NCBI GenBank assembly: GCA_043777755.1
Contig: JAYWHK010000263.1
Coordinates: 1 to 20,130 of the forward strand
Reading direction: 5' to 3'
Length of the DNA stretch: 20,130 bases
Source of the DNA: CANHEE01 sp043777755
GTDB lineage: Bacteria > Bacteroidota > Bacteroidia > Chitinophagales > Saprospiraceae
Program-made: the position numbers and the translations under genes
Part shown: one piece after another, positions 6,564-14,402 of the stretch
How positions within the stretch are numbered: the stretch's first letter is position 1
How the letters are laid out: every line of letters begins with the position of its first letter
Notes under the pieces: generated by a model
Database searches by the model: none
The model's input: the letters and a program-made list of their open reading frames with translations, nothing else
What the model was told of the DNA's origin: nothing

Positions 6564-7286
6564 TCAATTTCTTTTCTTTCCTATCCAAAACGGAGAACAA
6601 ACAATGTAAAACAAAACAAGAGCAACAGCATTGGCTTTCAAAAGTTTATAATCACCCAAAAGGTCTAAGATTGTGCCTGGAGGACTCTCCATAGTGTACA
6701 TAAAATTGGTTTTTAATTTCATGTTCAGCAAATGTACCGCCCAAAAATAGACATTTCCCATCGCCAAAGCCCGTAAAGGTGTCCATTTGTCAGGTCGAAA
6801 ACCATAAACCAATGCACCATACAAAGCGTGTAATACCAAAGTAGCATGAACCACAAAGTAACGAATGTTGTAATAATGCGGAAATGCCTCGTCCAAATCT
6901 GGCGTTATCAATGCTTGAAAACACGCCGCCATCACCCAAGGATACCAATAATCAAAGATTCTGGCACTTCTGAAAAGGTGCATGAAAAGGAAGAAAAAAT
7001 TCAAAAAATAGCATAAATGAAAAGGCAAGGCAGTTTGTAAGGAATAGCCTTTTTCAAAAAATCTAAAATCCCAATAAACGTGTGCATAGGTCGTAATCGA
7101 CCACGTGACAAGACTCAAAAGTGTAAAAATATACGCTACGCCTTGTTGTGCGGCATTGCTTACTTGTTGCCGACCAAACCAAATCCAGAAAAAAATATAG
7201 GCAGCCGAAGCCAAGAGCCATGTCCAATGTTCTGAGCCAAAACGGTAAAAAGGTTGTAATTGTGTGAGAATTTCGCTAAAAGTCAT
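6564..7286 (-). CDS. TIGR02206/YwaF-like integral membrane protein
   Basis: The 240-residue protein is nearly all hydrophobic, with about six or seven membrane segments. It shows the conserved motifs of the TIGR02206 (YwaF) family: FRFGSEHW-like start (YRFGSEHW, 14-21), LPFHLC (87-92), ALITPDL (125-131), IRYFVVH (141-147) and NFMYTMESPPGTILDLLG (194-211). The length is normal. The biochemical function of the family is unknown; the conserved His, Asp and Arg residues within membrane segments suggest a transport or small-molecule role, but this is conjecture. It is a single gene: the plus-strand genes on either side converge on or diverge from it. A probable promoter box is at 7323-7330. Confidence 0.88.
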   Translation of the reverse strand: MTFSEILTQLQPFYRFGSEHWTWLLASAAYIFFWIWFGRQQVSNAAQQGVAYIFTLLSLVTWSITTYAHVYWDFRFFEKGYSLQTALPFHLCYFLNFFFLFMHLFRSARIFDYWYPWVMAACFQALITPDLDEAFPHYYNIRYFVVHATLVLHALYGALVYGFRPDKWTPLRALAMGNVYFWAVHLLNMKLKTNFMYTMESPPGTILDLLGDYKLLKANAVALVLFYIVCSPFWIGKKRN

Positions 7287-7322
7287 TTTGTTTTGATTTA
7301 TTTTGTTTTGAAATAATGATTA

Positions 7323-7330
7323 CAAAAATA
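7323..7330 (-). promoter_or_regulatory. -7 element for the YwaF-like gene
   Basis: The minus strand reads TATTTTTG (TAnnTTTG), 36 bases before the ATG at 7286. No TTG lies at the expected -33 distance. Confidence 0.45.
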
Positions 7331-7412
7331 GGGAATAAAAACATTTTACATCTTATTAACGTTCTATTTTTTTTCATTTTGCATAAAAATATTTTTTTTC
7401 AAGTAAAAAACT

Positions 7413-7420
7413 TATTTTTG
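7413..7420 (+). promoter_or_regulatory. -7 element for the AAA+ ATPase operon
   Basis: TATTTTTG matches TAnnTTTG and is followed by a leader of about 90 nt before the ATG at 7518. A -33 TTG is missing at 20 nt, so the call rests on the -7 box. Confidence 0.45.
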
Positions 7421-7464
7421 CAATCGAAATTAGAAATATTATTTTAAATAATTTATAGATGAAT

Positions 7465-7492
7465 GGTAGCACAAACTAAAGTTCGTGCTGCC
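7465..7492 (+). other. hairpin in the 5' leader of the ATPase operon
   Basis: GGTAGCAC (7465-7472) pairs with GTGCTGCC (7485-7492), with one G-T wobble, around a 12-nt interior that can pair partly (AC with GT). It lies 25 bases upstream of the ATG and downstream of the predicted start site. There is no T run, so it is not a terminator; it may affect translation or stability. Confidence 0.35.
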
Positions 7493-7517
7493 TAAGTAAA
7501 ATTTTTAAAGGTACTTT

Positions 7518-8987
7518 ATGATTAAGACATTAGGAGAATTGAAAGCATCAGGTTATCGCTACCGTTCTATAAAAGATGAAATGCGTGAAAATTTAATTTT
7601 AAAATTAAAGAAAAAGGAAAAAAGATTCAAAGGAATCATTGGTTTTGATACCACGGTTCTGCCTGATATTGAGCGTGCAGTACTTTCTCGTCACAACTTT
7701 TTGTTGTTGGGATTGAGAGGACAAGCAAAAACACGCATCGCTCGACAAATGATTGATTTATTGGACGAACAAATTCCAATTATCGCTGGCTCAGAACTAA
7801 ATGATGACCCGATGATGCCGATTTCTCGTTTTGCATTGGATTTGGTGGCTGAAAAAGGCGACGACACACCCATTGCTTGGTTGGATAGAAAAGAGCGTTT
7901 TGTAGAAAAGCTGGCGACACCTGACGTTTCTGTTGCGGATTTGGTGGGCGATGTTGATCCTATCAAGGCTGCCGCATTGAAATTGCCTTATTCAGATGAG
8001 CGAGTGATTCACTTTGGTTTGTTGCCAAGAGCAAATCGTTGTATTTTTGTTATCAACGAACTGCCCGATTTGCAAGCGAGAATCCAAGTGGCTTTGTTCA
8101 ATGCTTTGCAAGAAGGCGACATTCAGATTCGTGGATTCAAAATGCGTTTGCCGATGGATATTCAGTTTATTTTTACGGCAAATCCAGAAGATTACACCAA
8201 CCGTGGCTCGATAATTACACCACTAAAAGATAGGATTGAATCGCAGATTTTGACGCATTATCCGACGACTGTAGAAATCGCTCGTGAAATCACAAAACAA
8301 GAAGCTCGAATCAGTCCCGACCAGAAAAAAGCGGTTTATGTTCCAGAAACATTGGCTATTTTGTTGGAAGAAATTGCTTTTGAAGCCCGTGAAAGTGAGT
8401 TTGTTGATGAAAACTCGGGTATTTCGGCACGTTTGAGTATTTCGGCTTACGAAAATTTGGTCAGTACAGCCGAGCGTCGAATGTTGCTCAACGGAGAAAA
8501 AACAACTACGGCTCGTATTGCTGATTTTTGGGGTGTTATTCCTGCCATAACGGGAAAAATGGAGCTTGTTTATGAAGGTGAACAGGAAGGGCCTTATCAA
8601 GTAGCGATTGACCTTATGGGCAAGGCGATTCTCAAAATGTTTGATGCGTATTTCCCCGACCCGAACAAGCAAAGCAAAAAAGATGTGGATTCTTATGGCG
8701 CATTAAGAGCGTTTTTTGCAGACAGCAATACTGTTGATTTGCTAAATGACGATACGGACAAAGCGTTTAAAGGTACTCTTGAAAAAATCCCAGGTTTGCG
8801 TCGTTTGGTTGCCAAAAGCATCGAATGTGACGAAAAAGATTTTTATACTTACATGGAACTTTGCCTTTTTGGAATGTGCGAACATAATGTTATTTCAAAA
8901 GAAATTGTTGAAAATAAATTTTCATTTCAAGACGTTCTGAGTAATATGTTGCTGAACGATTTGGAAGACGACGAGGAAGATTATTAA
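7518..8987 (+). CDS. MoxR/magnesium-chelatase ChlI-like AAA+ ATPase
   Basis: The 489-residue protein is a soluble AAA+ ATPase of the MoxR/ChlI/CobS helix-2-insert clade, often annotated 'magnesium chelatase' in Bacteroidota. The Walker A motif is GLRGQAKT (65-72), with Ala for the usual third Gly. Walker B is CIFVINELPDL (175-185), where Asn replaces the usual Asp before Glu181. DLVGDVDP (141-148) is the insert seen in ChlI/MoxR proteins. Sensor 1 is FTANPEDYTNRG (N222) and LKDRIES (R239) holds the arginine finger. The C-terminal half is helical with an acidic end (DLEDDEEDY). Such ATPases usually act with a VWA (MIDAS) protein to insert metals or remodel complexes; no VWA gene is adjacent. 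The stop codon is 3 bases before the corrinoid adenosyltransferase, so the two are an operon. Protoporphyrin chelation itself is unlikely, as ChlH and ChlD are absent. Confidence 0.88.
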   Translation: MIKTLGELKASGYRYRSIKDEMRENLILKLKKKEKRFKGIIGFDTTVLPDIERAVLSRHNFLLLGLRGQAKTRIARQMIDLLDEQIPIIAGSELNDDPMMPISRFALDLVAEKGDDTPIAWLDRKERFVEKLATPDVSVADLVGDVDPIKAAALKLPYSDERVIHFGLLPRANRCIFVINELPDLQARIQVALFNALQEGDIQIRGFKMRLPMDIQFIFTANPEDYTNRGSIITPLKDRIESQILTHYPTTVEIAREITKQEARISPDQKKAVYVPETLAILLEEIAFEARESEFVDENSGISARLSISAYENLVSTAERRMLLNGEKTTTARIADFWGVIPAITGKMELVYEGEQEGPYQVAIDLMGKAILKMFDAYFPDPNKQSKKDVDSYGALRAFFADSNTVDLLNDDTDKAFKGTLEKIPGLRRLVAKSIECDEKDFYTYMELCLFGMCEHNVISKEIVENKFSFQDVLSNMLLNDLEDDEEDY

Positions 8988-8990
8988 AAT

Positions 8991-9551
8991 ATGGCTTTTA
9001 AAATATATACAAAAACAGGTGATTCGGGTGAAACTTCCCTTTTTGGAGGTGCAAGATTGCCCAAGAATCATATCAGAATTGAGAGTTACGGAACGGTAGA
9101 TGAACTCAATTCTTACATCGGTTTGGTCAGGGATTGTACTGAAAATCAACATACAAAAGCTGTTTTGAAAGAGATTCAAGACCGACTTTTTGACCTTGGT
9201 GCAAACTTGGCGGCTGACCCAAGCAAAGGTTTTAAAATGCCTGAAATCGAAAACAGCGATATACAATTGCTTGAAAATGAGATAGATGCAATGGATGAGC
9301 AGCTCGAAGCCTTAAAGAATTTTATTCTTCCTGGCGGACATCAGAGCGTTTCTCATTGTCATGTTGCACGTTGTATATGTCGAAGGGCGGAACGGCTCGT
9401 GGTTGCATTGGCAGCGAATGAAGAAGTTGAACCAGTTTTGATTCAATACCTCAATCGTTTGTCGGATTATCTTTTTACGCTCGCCCGTTTTTTTGCAAAA
9501 GAATTGAACGTCGAAGAAGTGGCTTGGAAAGGGAAATCAGTGAACAAATAA
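8991..9551 (+). CDS. pduO: PduO-type cob(I)alamin adenosyltransferase
   Basis: The enzyme transfers the 5'-deoxyadenosyl group of ATP to cob(I)alamin, making adenosylcobalamin for enzymes such as methylmalonyl-CoA mutase or class II ribonucleotide reductase. The 186-residue length is typical. Family motifs are intact: the ATP-binding N-terminus YTKTGDSGETSLFGG (6-20), VDELN (36-40), LFDLGANLA (66-74), FILPGG (111-116), VARCICRRAER (125-135) and YLNRLSDYLFTLAR (153-166). It starts 3 bases after the ATPase gene and is surely translated from the same message. This points to a corrinoid link for that ATPase, but operon partnership alone does not prove it. Short CAGTGAACA repeats at 9538-9546 and 9552-9560 flank the stop codon. 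Confidence 0.94.
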   Translation: MAFKIYTKTGDSGETSLFGGARLPKNHIRIESYGTVDELNSYIGLVRDCTENQHTKAVLKEIQDRLFDLGANLAADPSKGFKMPEIENSDIQLLENEIDAMDEQLEALKNFILPGGHQSVSHCHVARCICRRAERLVVALAANEEVEPVLIQYLNRLSDYLFTLARFFAKELNVEEVAWKGKSVNK

Positions 9552-9661
9552 CAGTGAACAGTGCATTTTATTGTACGGGCGACTTTAGTCATACGTTCTA
9601 CAGAAAATATAATTTTTAGAATAAAAAGAATAAAAACTTAAATTTTCACTACGTTTGCAAG

Positions 9662-9678
9662 TCCCTCCTTCGGAGGGA
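9662..9678. terminator. GC-rich hairpin, possible terminator of the ATPase/pduO operon
   Basis: TCCCTCC (9662-9668) pairs with GGAGGGA (9672-9678) around TTC, followed by TTTAGGGC. No long T run follows. A related hairpin with the same flank (GTCC...GGATTTAGG..GGGC) occurs at 14815-14834, suggesting a recurrent element. Confidence 0.4.
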
Positions 9679-9682
9679 TTTA

Positions 9683-9842
9683 GGGCAATATCATTAAGCT
9701 AAGAAATTTGATTTTAAATGCTTCGCTCAACAACCTAAATTTACTTTCTGATGCCCTTTAGGGTGAGGGCATCAGAAAGTACTGTTCTAATCTTTTGCGG
9801 AGCAACACATTTTTAAGACCCTTAGCTTTAATGATATTGGGC
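9683..9842. repeat. concentric palindromic intergenic element
   Basis: The outer arms 9685-9703 and 9821-9842 are inverted copies (core CAATATCATTA and AGCTAAG, one-base indel). The inner arms 9743-9757 and 9766-9780 form a perfect 15-bp inverted repeat with an 8-nt loop. The two share nearly the same centre (about 9762), so this is one nested palindrome with diverged intermediate arms. It resembles a REP- or MITE-like element. No flanking target duplication was recognised. Confidence 0.65.
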
Positions 9843-9858
9843 TTTTAATTCATACACA

Positions 9859-11160
9859 ATGAGAAATCTAATTCAAGAAAAAATTTTTAGTTTGGGCGAA
9901 AAAAAAACAGAGCAAGCCTATGGTGCGCCACCTCGTTTTGAAGGTGACAGACCATCGCCCAACCGTGGTGGTTCGTGGATGAACACGTTGCTTTTTTTAG
10001 CTATTTTGGGCGTAATTGGTGCTTTGGGCTATCGCTATTTTACGGAAGGCGGCGGTGCGGAAGGCTACACAAGTATCCCAAAAGAAATCACAGTGACTTA
10101 TGTTCCTTCTGATTTTCACCCAAGTATTGATGAGCAGCAAGCCATTTTTGTGCTTTCTGACCCTGCCAAACACAAAAAAGAGTTCAATGATTTGGTTTAT
10201 CAATTGAATATGGATTTGTTGGGTCACGTAGGTAGTCGAATGGGTTTGACTTCTGAGTTAAAGAAAAAAATCGAAGAAGAATACCGCAGTAAGCATCATC
10301 CTTATTTGAAGCAACTTTATTTCAATGATTTTGTGTCTTTACAAGACACAACTTCTAATTTATACCAGTCTTTTTACCAAAATCAAGGCAGTAGCGCAGT
10401 CGAAACATTGAATGAAGTAGCCTCAAAATATACTTGTTTTTTGGTGAATAGTGTCGTTGTGAATTTGCTCAAAACCGATGCTGGACGAATGGGTGTCAAA
10501 GGGCTGAACGCAGATACACCCTGTGGTTTGGCGTTGGGCGAAGGACTAAAACCTTTGATTACTCGCCTAAAAGAACGTGCAGCCATTGATGATTTTTCAA
10601 AATCAAAAGGATTAATCAACGAGCGTGTAGAAAAATACATCACCGAATTGGCTACTTTTGAGGTTCGTGATAGAAAAGCGATGTCAAAGCAAATTTCTAC
10701 TAAGGTTTTGGGCTATGATGTTTCGACTACTGATTTAGAAATTACCGCCATTTCGGTTGCCAAATTAGGTTTCAAACTCGACCAATATTTGAATGTTTCT
10801 TTGAATGAAAAAAATAAAAAATTGGTGGTGACATTGCCACAACCAACGATTTTGTCGCACGAGGTTTTTCCAAAAGTAGATAAATTGGATATTGGTTGGT
10901 TGCGTGACGTATCGAATGTTGATTTTAATAAAAATTTCAACCTTTTACGAACAGAGTTTCGTCGTGATGCACTTGAGCCAGAAAACATGGTCAAGGCAAA
11001 AGACAAAGCAAAAGAAGTCATTGCGATGATTTTCAACCCTGTTTTGAATCGTTTAGGCAAAAACTACAAACTTCAAGTTGCTTTTAATACCACCAGCGAT
11101 GAAACACCAGTAGAAGACATTAGTGTGGAAAATGAGCGAAGTGGAAAAGTTAAAGATTGA
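9859..11160 (+). CDS. membrane-anchored protein, probable DUF4230 family
   Basis: The 433-residue protein has a short cytoplasmic N-terminus (1-39, ending in Pro/Gly/Arg-rich SPNRGG), a single membrane segment at about 41-60 (MNTLLFLAILGVIGALGYRY) and a large domain outside. The second half matches the layout I associate with DUF4230: a strand with VRDRK and 'LGYDVSTTDLEITAISVAKLGFKL', then 'NVSLNEKNKKLVVTLP-PTILSHEV', and a C-terminal helix 'AKDKAKEVIAMIF-PVLNRLG' followed by a last strand. The residues between 70 and 270 are helical and unfamiliar. There is no catalytic motif. The family's function is unknown; the anchor suggests an envelope role. It is a single gene after the palindromic element, with xisH 72 bases downstream under its own probable promoter. 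Confidence 0.7.
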   Translation: MRNLIQEKIFSLGEKKTEQAYGAPPRFEGDRPSPNRGGSWMNTLLFLAILGVIGALGYRYFTEGGGAEGYTSIPKEITVTYVPSDFHPSIDEQQAIFVLSDPAKHKKEFNDLVYQLNMDLLGHVGSRMGLTSELKKKIEEEYRSKHHPYLKQLYFNDFVSLQDTTSNLYQSFYQNQGSSAVETLNEVASKYTCFLVNSVVVNLLKTDAGRMGVKGLNADTPCGLALGEGLKPLITRLKERAAIDDFSKSKGLINERVEKYITELATFEVRDRKAMSKQISTKVLGYDVSTTDLEITAISVAKLGFKLDQYLNVSLNEKNKKLVVTLPQPTILSHEVFPKVDKLDIGWLRDVSNVDFNKNFNLLRTEFRRDALEPENMVKAKDKAKEVIAMIFNPVLNRLGKNYKLQVAFNTTSDETPVEDISVENERSGKVKD

Positions 11161-11201
11161 AAGAAATCGTTGAAATTCAAGGCTTTTTTATAAAAAAAAT
11201 G

Positions 11202-11209
11202 TATTTTTG
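11202..11209 (+). promoter_or_regulatory. -7 element of the xisHI promoter
   Basis: TATTTTTG matches TAnnTTTG and ends 23 bases before the xisH ATG, implying a short leader. The expected -33 zone is T-rich (GGCTTTTTT) without a clean TTG. Confidence 0.45.
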
Positions 11210-11232
11210 TGTATTCAAAAATTTGAAATTTT

Positions 11233-11655
11233 ATGGCAAAAGATATTTATCACAATTTAGTTAGAGAGGCTTTATCTTTGGAAGGTTGGACGATTACACA
11301 CGACCCTTACTATATGCCAATAGGTTTAGGACGAAGAAAAGTTGCTGCGGATTTGGGTGCTGAAAAGTTTATTGCCGCCGAAAAAGGATTACAAAAAATA
11401 TTAGTTGAGATAAAGAGCTTTGTTACATCTTCTAATATCAATGAACTTCATCATGCAGTTGGACAGCACGATTTTTATGTTCTTTTGCTGGAAGGTATAG
11501 AGCCTGACAGAATTGTTTTCTTAGCAATTCCTAAGGATGCTTATGAAGATTTGATAAGAGAACCAATTGTTCAGTTGTTTTTGAAACGACACAATGTTCA
11601 GTTAATTATTTTTGATACAGAAAATCCAATTATACACCAATGGCTACCATCTTAA
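11233..11655 (+). CDS. xisH: XisH-family protein, PD-(D/E)XK nuclease-like fold
   Basis: The 140-residue protein is a full-length XisH (PF08814-type) homologue: EGWTITHDPYYMPIG (17-31), VAADLGAEKFIAAEKGLQKI (37-56), VEIKSF (58-63), INELHHAVGQHDFY (69-82), EPDRIVFLAIP (90-100) and a C-terminal TENPIIHQW. The D40...E59-x-K61 arrangement (ADLG, then VEIK) with the downstream Gln/His helix fits the PD-(D/E)XK nuclease core, as known for the family. XisH was named as a factor needed for fdxN-element excision in heterocyst-forming cyanobacteria together with XisF and XisI. Here no XisF recombinase or nif gene is present, so excision control is not a safe function. It overlaps xisI by 16 bases. AGA is used for 4 of 6 arginines, unlike the CGT-rich neighbours, a weak sign of transfer. 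Confidence 0.93.
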   Translation: MAKDIYHNLVREALSLEGWTITHDPYYMPIGLGRRKVAADLGAEKFIAAEKGLQKILVEIKSFVTSSNINELHHAVGQHDFYVLLLEGIEPDRIVFLAIPKDAYEDLIREPIVQLFLKRHNVQLIIFDTENPIIHQWLPS

Positions 11656-11981
11656 AATATCAACAAACGATAAAAGAAGTCTTAAAGTCTTATATAGAAG
11701 ATGTTCAAAGAGGAAATCCTAATGAAGAAGCATATTTAATAAGTGATGATATAAGTATGCACTATCTTTTGTATCATAATGAATGGCGTAAAAACAGTAG
11801 CCGTAGTTATGGTTGCATTCTTCATGTTCGTATCAAGAATGAAAAAGTGTATGTTGAATACGACGGTACTGATGCTGCATTTGCTGATTTATTTGTAGAA
11901 GAAGGTATTCCTAAGGATGCCATTGTTCTTGCATTTCATGCTCCCGCAAAACGTCCTTATACAGGTTTTGCGGTAGCTTAA
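11640..11981 (+). CDS. xisI: XisI-family protein
   Basis: The 113-residue protein is a complete XisI (PF08869-type) homologue: an N-terminal helix YQQTIKEVLKSYI, then HYLLYHNEW (41-49), SRSYGCILHVRIKNEKVYVEYDGTD (54-78), FVEEGIPKDAIVLAFH (85-100) and the hallmark ending RPYTGFAVA. Its ATG lies inside the last codons of xisH (16-base overlap), so the two are translationally coupled and probably form a complex. Ile and Leu codons such as ATA and TTA are frequent near the start. The molecular role is unknown; as a small coupled partner of a nuclease-fold protein it could be an inhibitor or a specificity subunit, which is inference. Confidence 0.93.
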   Translation: MATILKYQQTIKEVLKSYIEDVQRGNPNEEAYLISDDISMHYLLYHNEWRKNSSRSYGCILHVRIKNEKVYVEYDGTDAAFADLFVEEGIPKDAIVLAFHAPAKRPYTGFAVA

Positions 11982-12040
11982 TATCTACAAGGCAACAATT
12001 TTACCACTTTCAACGTGTGTTACTCCAAATCGTTAAACCA

Positions 12041-14383
12041 ATGCGCAACTACTTACTTTTATCACTTTTTTTCTTTTTCTTCTTACAAAAAATACATTCG
12101 CAAGCACCAAAACCTTGCGGACCTACGGCTGCCATGACACCTACTTGTGGCGAAGCCTGTATTATTTGTGACTTAGATGGATTCAAAGGCATCAATAGCA
12201 GTACGCTTAAAGGTACTGCGCCATCAGATTTTTGTACCAGTTTTTTACACAATGCGCAATGGATTTCGTTCATTGCGGGTTCTGTGGATTTGACCTTAGA
12301 GGTAAGCGTTACCAATTGCAAACAAGGAAACGGACTCGAAATAGGGCTTTATGAAGGCGTTGATTGCAAAAATTTTAAAAAAATATCCAATTGCGATACT
12401 GATATTCCAAACAACACTAAGGAAACTTTCAAAAATACCAAACCGTTGGTGATTGGTCAATACTACTTTTTTGTGATGGACGGTAGCGATGGCGATATTT
12501 GTAATTACACCATCAAAGTACTGAGTGGTTCTACAAAAGTATCGCCACTGACTACTTCTGGTACTATTTTAGGCGAAAAAGAGCTTTGTGAAGGGCAAAA
12601 ATTTACGCTTGAAAATTCTGGTGTTGCTGGAGCTGTCGATTACAATTGGTCTTTAGATGGAAATAACATTTCATCTAAATCACAAAAAATCACCCTTGAT
12701 TTACTTCCATCTGGAACGCACGAAATTTGCTGTTTCCCTTCCAATGCTTGCGACAAAGGACCTCAAAAATGCGAAACCATCACTATTAAACCCATCAAAC
12801 GAGATACAGTCAATACTGGATTTTGCAAAGGGAATTGTGTCAAAATTGCGGATTCTCTTTTGTGTAAAAAAGGAACTTTTACGGTAAAAACCAAGGCGAA
12901 AAATGGTTGTGACAGCATTATTTTAGTCAATTTAAAAGAATTTGAGCAAAAAACAACCAATTTTTCTTTTAATTTCTGCGAAGGTGATACATTGCAATTT
13001 GGCAATAAAATATATACAAAAGCAGGTGCTTATCAAGATAAGTTTTTGACAAAAGATGGTTGCGATTCCACGATTTTTTTGACTTTAACAGAAATAAAAT
13101 GCAATATAAAAGCCAACGATATTGTCACTGACGTAGATTGTAACAGTAGTAAAACGGGCAAAATTTCTTTTTCTGTAAAAAATGGAACGCCTCCTTTTAA
13201 TTACAATTGGCAAAAAACAGACAATGCTCAGGTCGCTGGTTTTGGTAGTATAAATGCTATTAATGAAAATACGACGATTGAAAAATTAGGAGTTGGGACT
13301 TATTTTATCAGCATAACAGACAATTTTAACAACATTAGAATTATTCAAAGCATTGTAAATCAGCCTGATAGCTTAAAAATAAATTTTAAAACATCTAATT
13401 TCAATGGATTCAATTTGGCTTGTGCTGGTGATGCGAACGCCTTTTTGACGACAACAGTTAGTGGTGGAACACCCAATTATACGTACCTTTGGGACAATGA
13501 TGCGGAAACGCCCAATATCGAAAATCTAAATGCAGGAATTTATACATTGAGTGTTACAGACAACAATAATTGTGTATTTTCACAATTTTTCCAAATAACA
13601 GAGCCGATAGGCGTTACCTACGAAGCAGAATTTAAAAACCCAGATTGTAGTGGTTTTAATACAGGTAAAATTTTATTAAAAAATGTCAAAGGCGGCGCAA
13701 CACCTTATACGTATATTCTTAACAATCAAGAATTTACAGATGATAAAAAATTAATCAACCTTGGTGCGGGCATTTATGAATTTAAGATAAAAGATGCCAA
13801 CGCTTGCGAATCTGTTTTAAAAGTAAAAGATACTTTATTGGCGGCGCAAATCCCGATTTTAGATTTGGAAAGGCTGCATACCATTCAGTTGAGTGAAGAT
13901 GTTTTCCTACCTGTTGGCGTGAACATTGCTTATGATAGTATTTTTTGGGAAAAAAAATTAGGTTTGTCTTGTTACAATTGCCCGAATCCTTTGGCAGCAC
14001 CTGTCAAACCAACTTTGTACAAAGTTGCGGTAGTATCTAAAACGGGCTGCATCACAAAAGACAGCGTTTGGGTTGTCGTTGTCAAAAATCATAACTTATT
14101 CATTCCCAACGTTTTTAGTCCGAATGGCGACGGTTCAAATGACCGTTTGATGGTTTTTGGAGGAAAAGCAATGGCAAAAATAAAGTCTTTCCAAGTCTTC
14201 AACCGTTGGGGAAATCTCGTTTATGAAGGCAAAGATTTTGCACCAAATGACCCCGAATACGGTTGGGACGGAACATACAAAGGTGTTTTTCAAGACAGCA
14301 ATATTTTTACATGGAAAGCCGAAATAGAGTTTATTGATGGAGAAGTAGAAATCGTCGGTGGTGATTCGATGCTGGTGAAGTAA
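12041..14383 (+). CDS. secreted SprB-repeat protein with gliding-type CHU_C T9SS sorting domain
   Basis: The frame also offers a GTG at 12017, but ATG at 12041 places a proper signal peptide first (MRNYLLLSLFFFFFLQKIHS, with a run of six Phe), so the product has 780 residues. The mature N-terminus is a Cys-rich domain (CGEACIICDLDGFKGIN, then a jelly-roll-like part with IGLYEGVDC and YYFFVMDGSDGDICNYTI). Next are an Ig/PKD-like domain ending near residue 245, two tandem Cys units ending GCDSII.VNL and GCDSTIFLTL, and three SprB-type repeats ('DC....G.i.f.v..G..P..Y.W', 'L..GiY..sv.D.n.C') between about 365 and 610. The last 95 residues are the gliding motility-associated domain: IPNVFSPNGDGSNDRL, FQVFNRWGNLVYEG, YGWDGTYKG. 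It is therefore exported by the type IX system and probably cell-surface bound, as an adhesin or matrix protein. Confidence 0.9.
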   Translation: MRNYLLLSLFFFFFLQKIHSQAPKPCGPTAAMTPTCGEACIICDLDGFKGINSSTLKGTAPSDFCTSFLHNAQWISFIAGSVDLTLEVSVTNCKQGNGLEIGLYEGVDCKNFKKISNCDTDIPNNTKETFKNTKPLVIGQYYFFVMDGSDGDICNYTIKVLSGSTKVSPLTTSGTILGEKELCEGQKFTLENSGVAGAVDYNWSLDGNNISSKSQKITLDLLPSGTHEICCFPSNACDKGPQKCETITIKPIKRDTVNTGFCKGNCVKIADSLLCKKGTFTVKTKAKNGCDSIILVNLKEFEQKTTNFSFNFCEGDTLQFGNKIYTKAGAYQDKFLTKDGCDSTIFLTLTEIKCNIKANDIVTDVDCNSSKTGKISFSVKNGTPPFNYNWQKTDNAQVAGFGSINAINENTTIEKLGVGTYFISITDNFNNIRIIQSIVNQPDSLKINFKTSNFNGFNLACAGDANAFLTTTVSGGTPNYTYLWDNDAETPNIENLNAGIYTLSVTDNNNCVFSQFFQITEPIGVTYEAEFKNPDCSGFNTGKILLKNVKGGATPYTYILNNQEFTDDKKLINLGAGIYEFKIKDANACESVLKVKDTLLAAQIPILDLERLHTIQLSEDVFLPVGVNIAYDSIFWEKKLGLSCYNCPNPLAAPVKPTLYKVAVVSKTGCITKDSVWVVVVKNHNLFIPNVFSPNGDGSNDRLMVFGGKAMAKIKSFQVFNRWGNLVYEGKDFAPNDPEYGWDGTYKGVFQDSNIFTWKAEIEFIDGEVEIVGGDSMLVK

Positions 14384-14402
14384 AACTATATACACAACGG
14401 AT

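Larger units (their letters stand above)
9552..9858. other. 307-base intergenic region made mostly of inverted repeats
   Basis: There is no ORF here. The first 110 bases are AT-rich with a short GTGAACAGTG repeat. From 9661 on, the region holds a terminator-like hairpin and a concentric palindromic element of about 160 bp, listed separately. No clear promoter for the gene at 9859 was found, so that gene may depend on read-through or a divergent promoter. Confidence 0.6.

Noticed and set aside
6477..6668. Plus-strand ORF of 63 codons in the convergent gap
   Set aside because: Its second half is antisense to the YwaF-like gene, and the residues (Ser/Lys/Asn-rich, no domain) look like chance translation of AT-rich DNA.
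8014..8940. Several 60-150 codon ORFs in other frames of the AAA+ ATPase gene
   Set aside because: All lie inside a clearly coding AAA+ frame with recognised motifs; they are shadows.
11233..11981. Integrated mobile element or fdxN-like excision element around xisHI
   Set aside because: There is no recombinase, no direct repeats that would serve as attachment sites, and no tRNA boundary near the pair.
12017..12040. GTG start for the CHU_C protein
   Set aside because: It would put eight residues ahead of a clean signal peptide that begins at the ATG at 12041.
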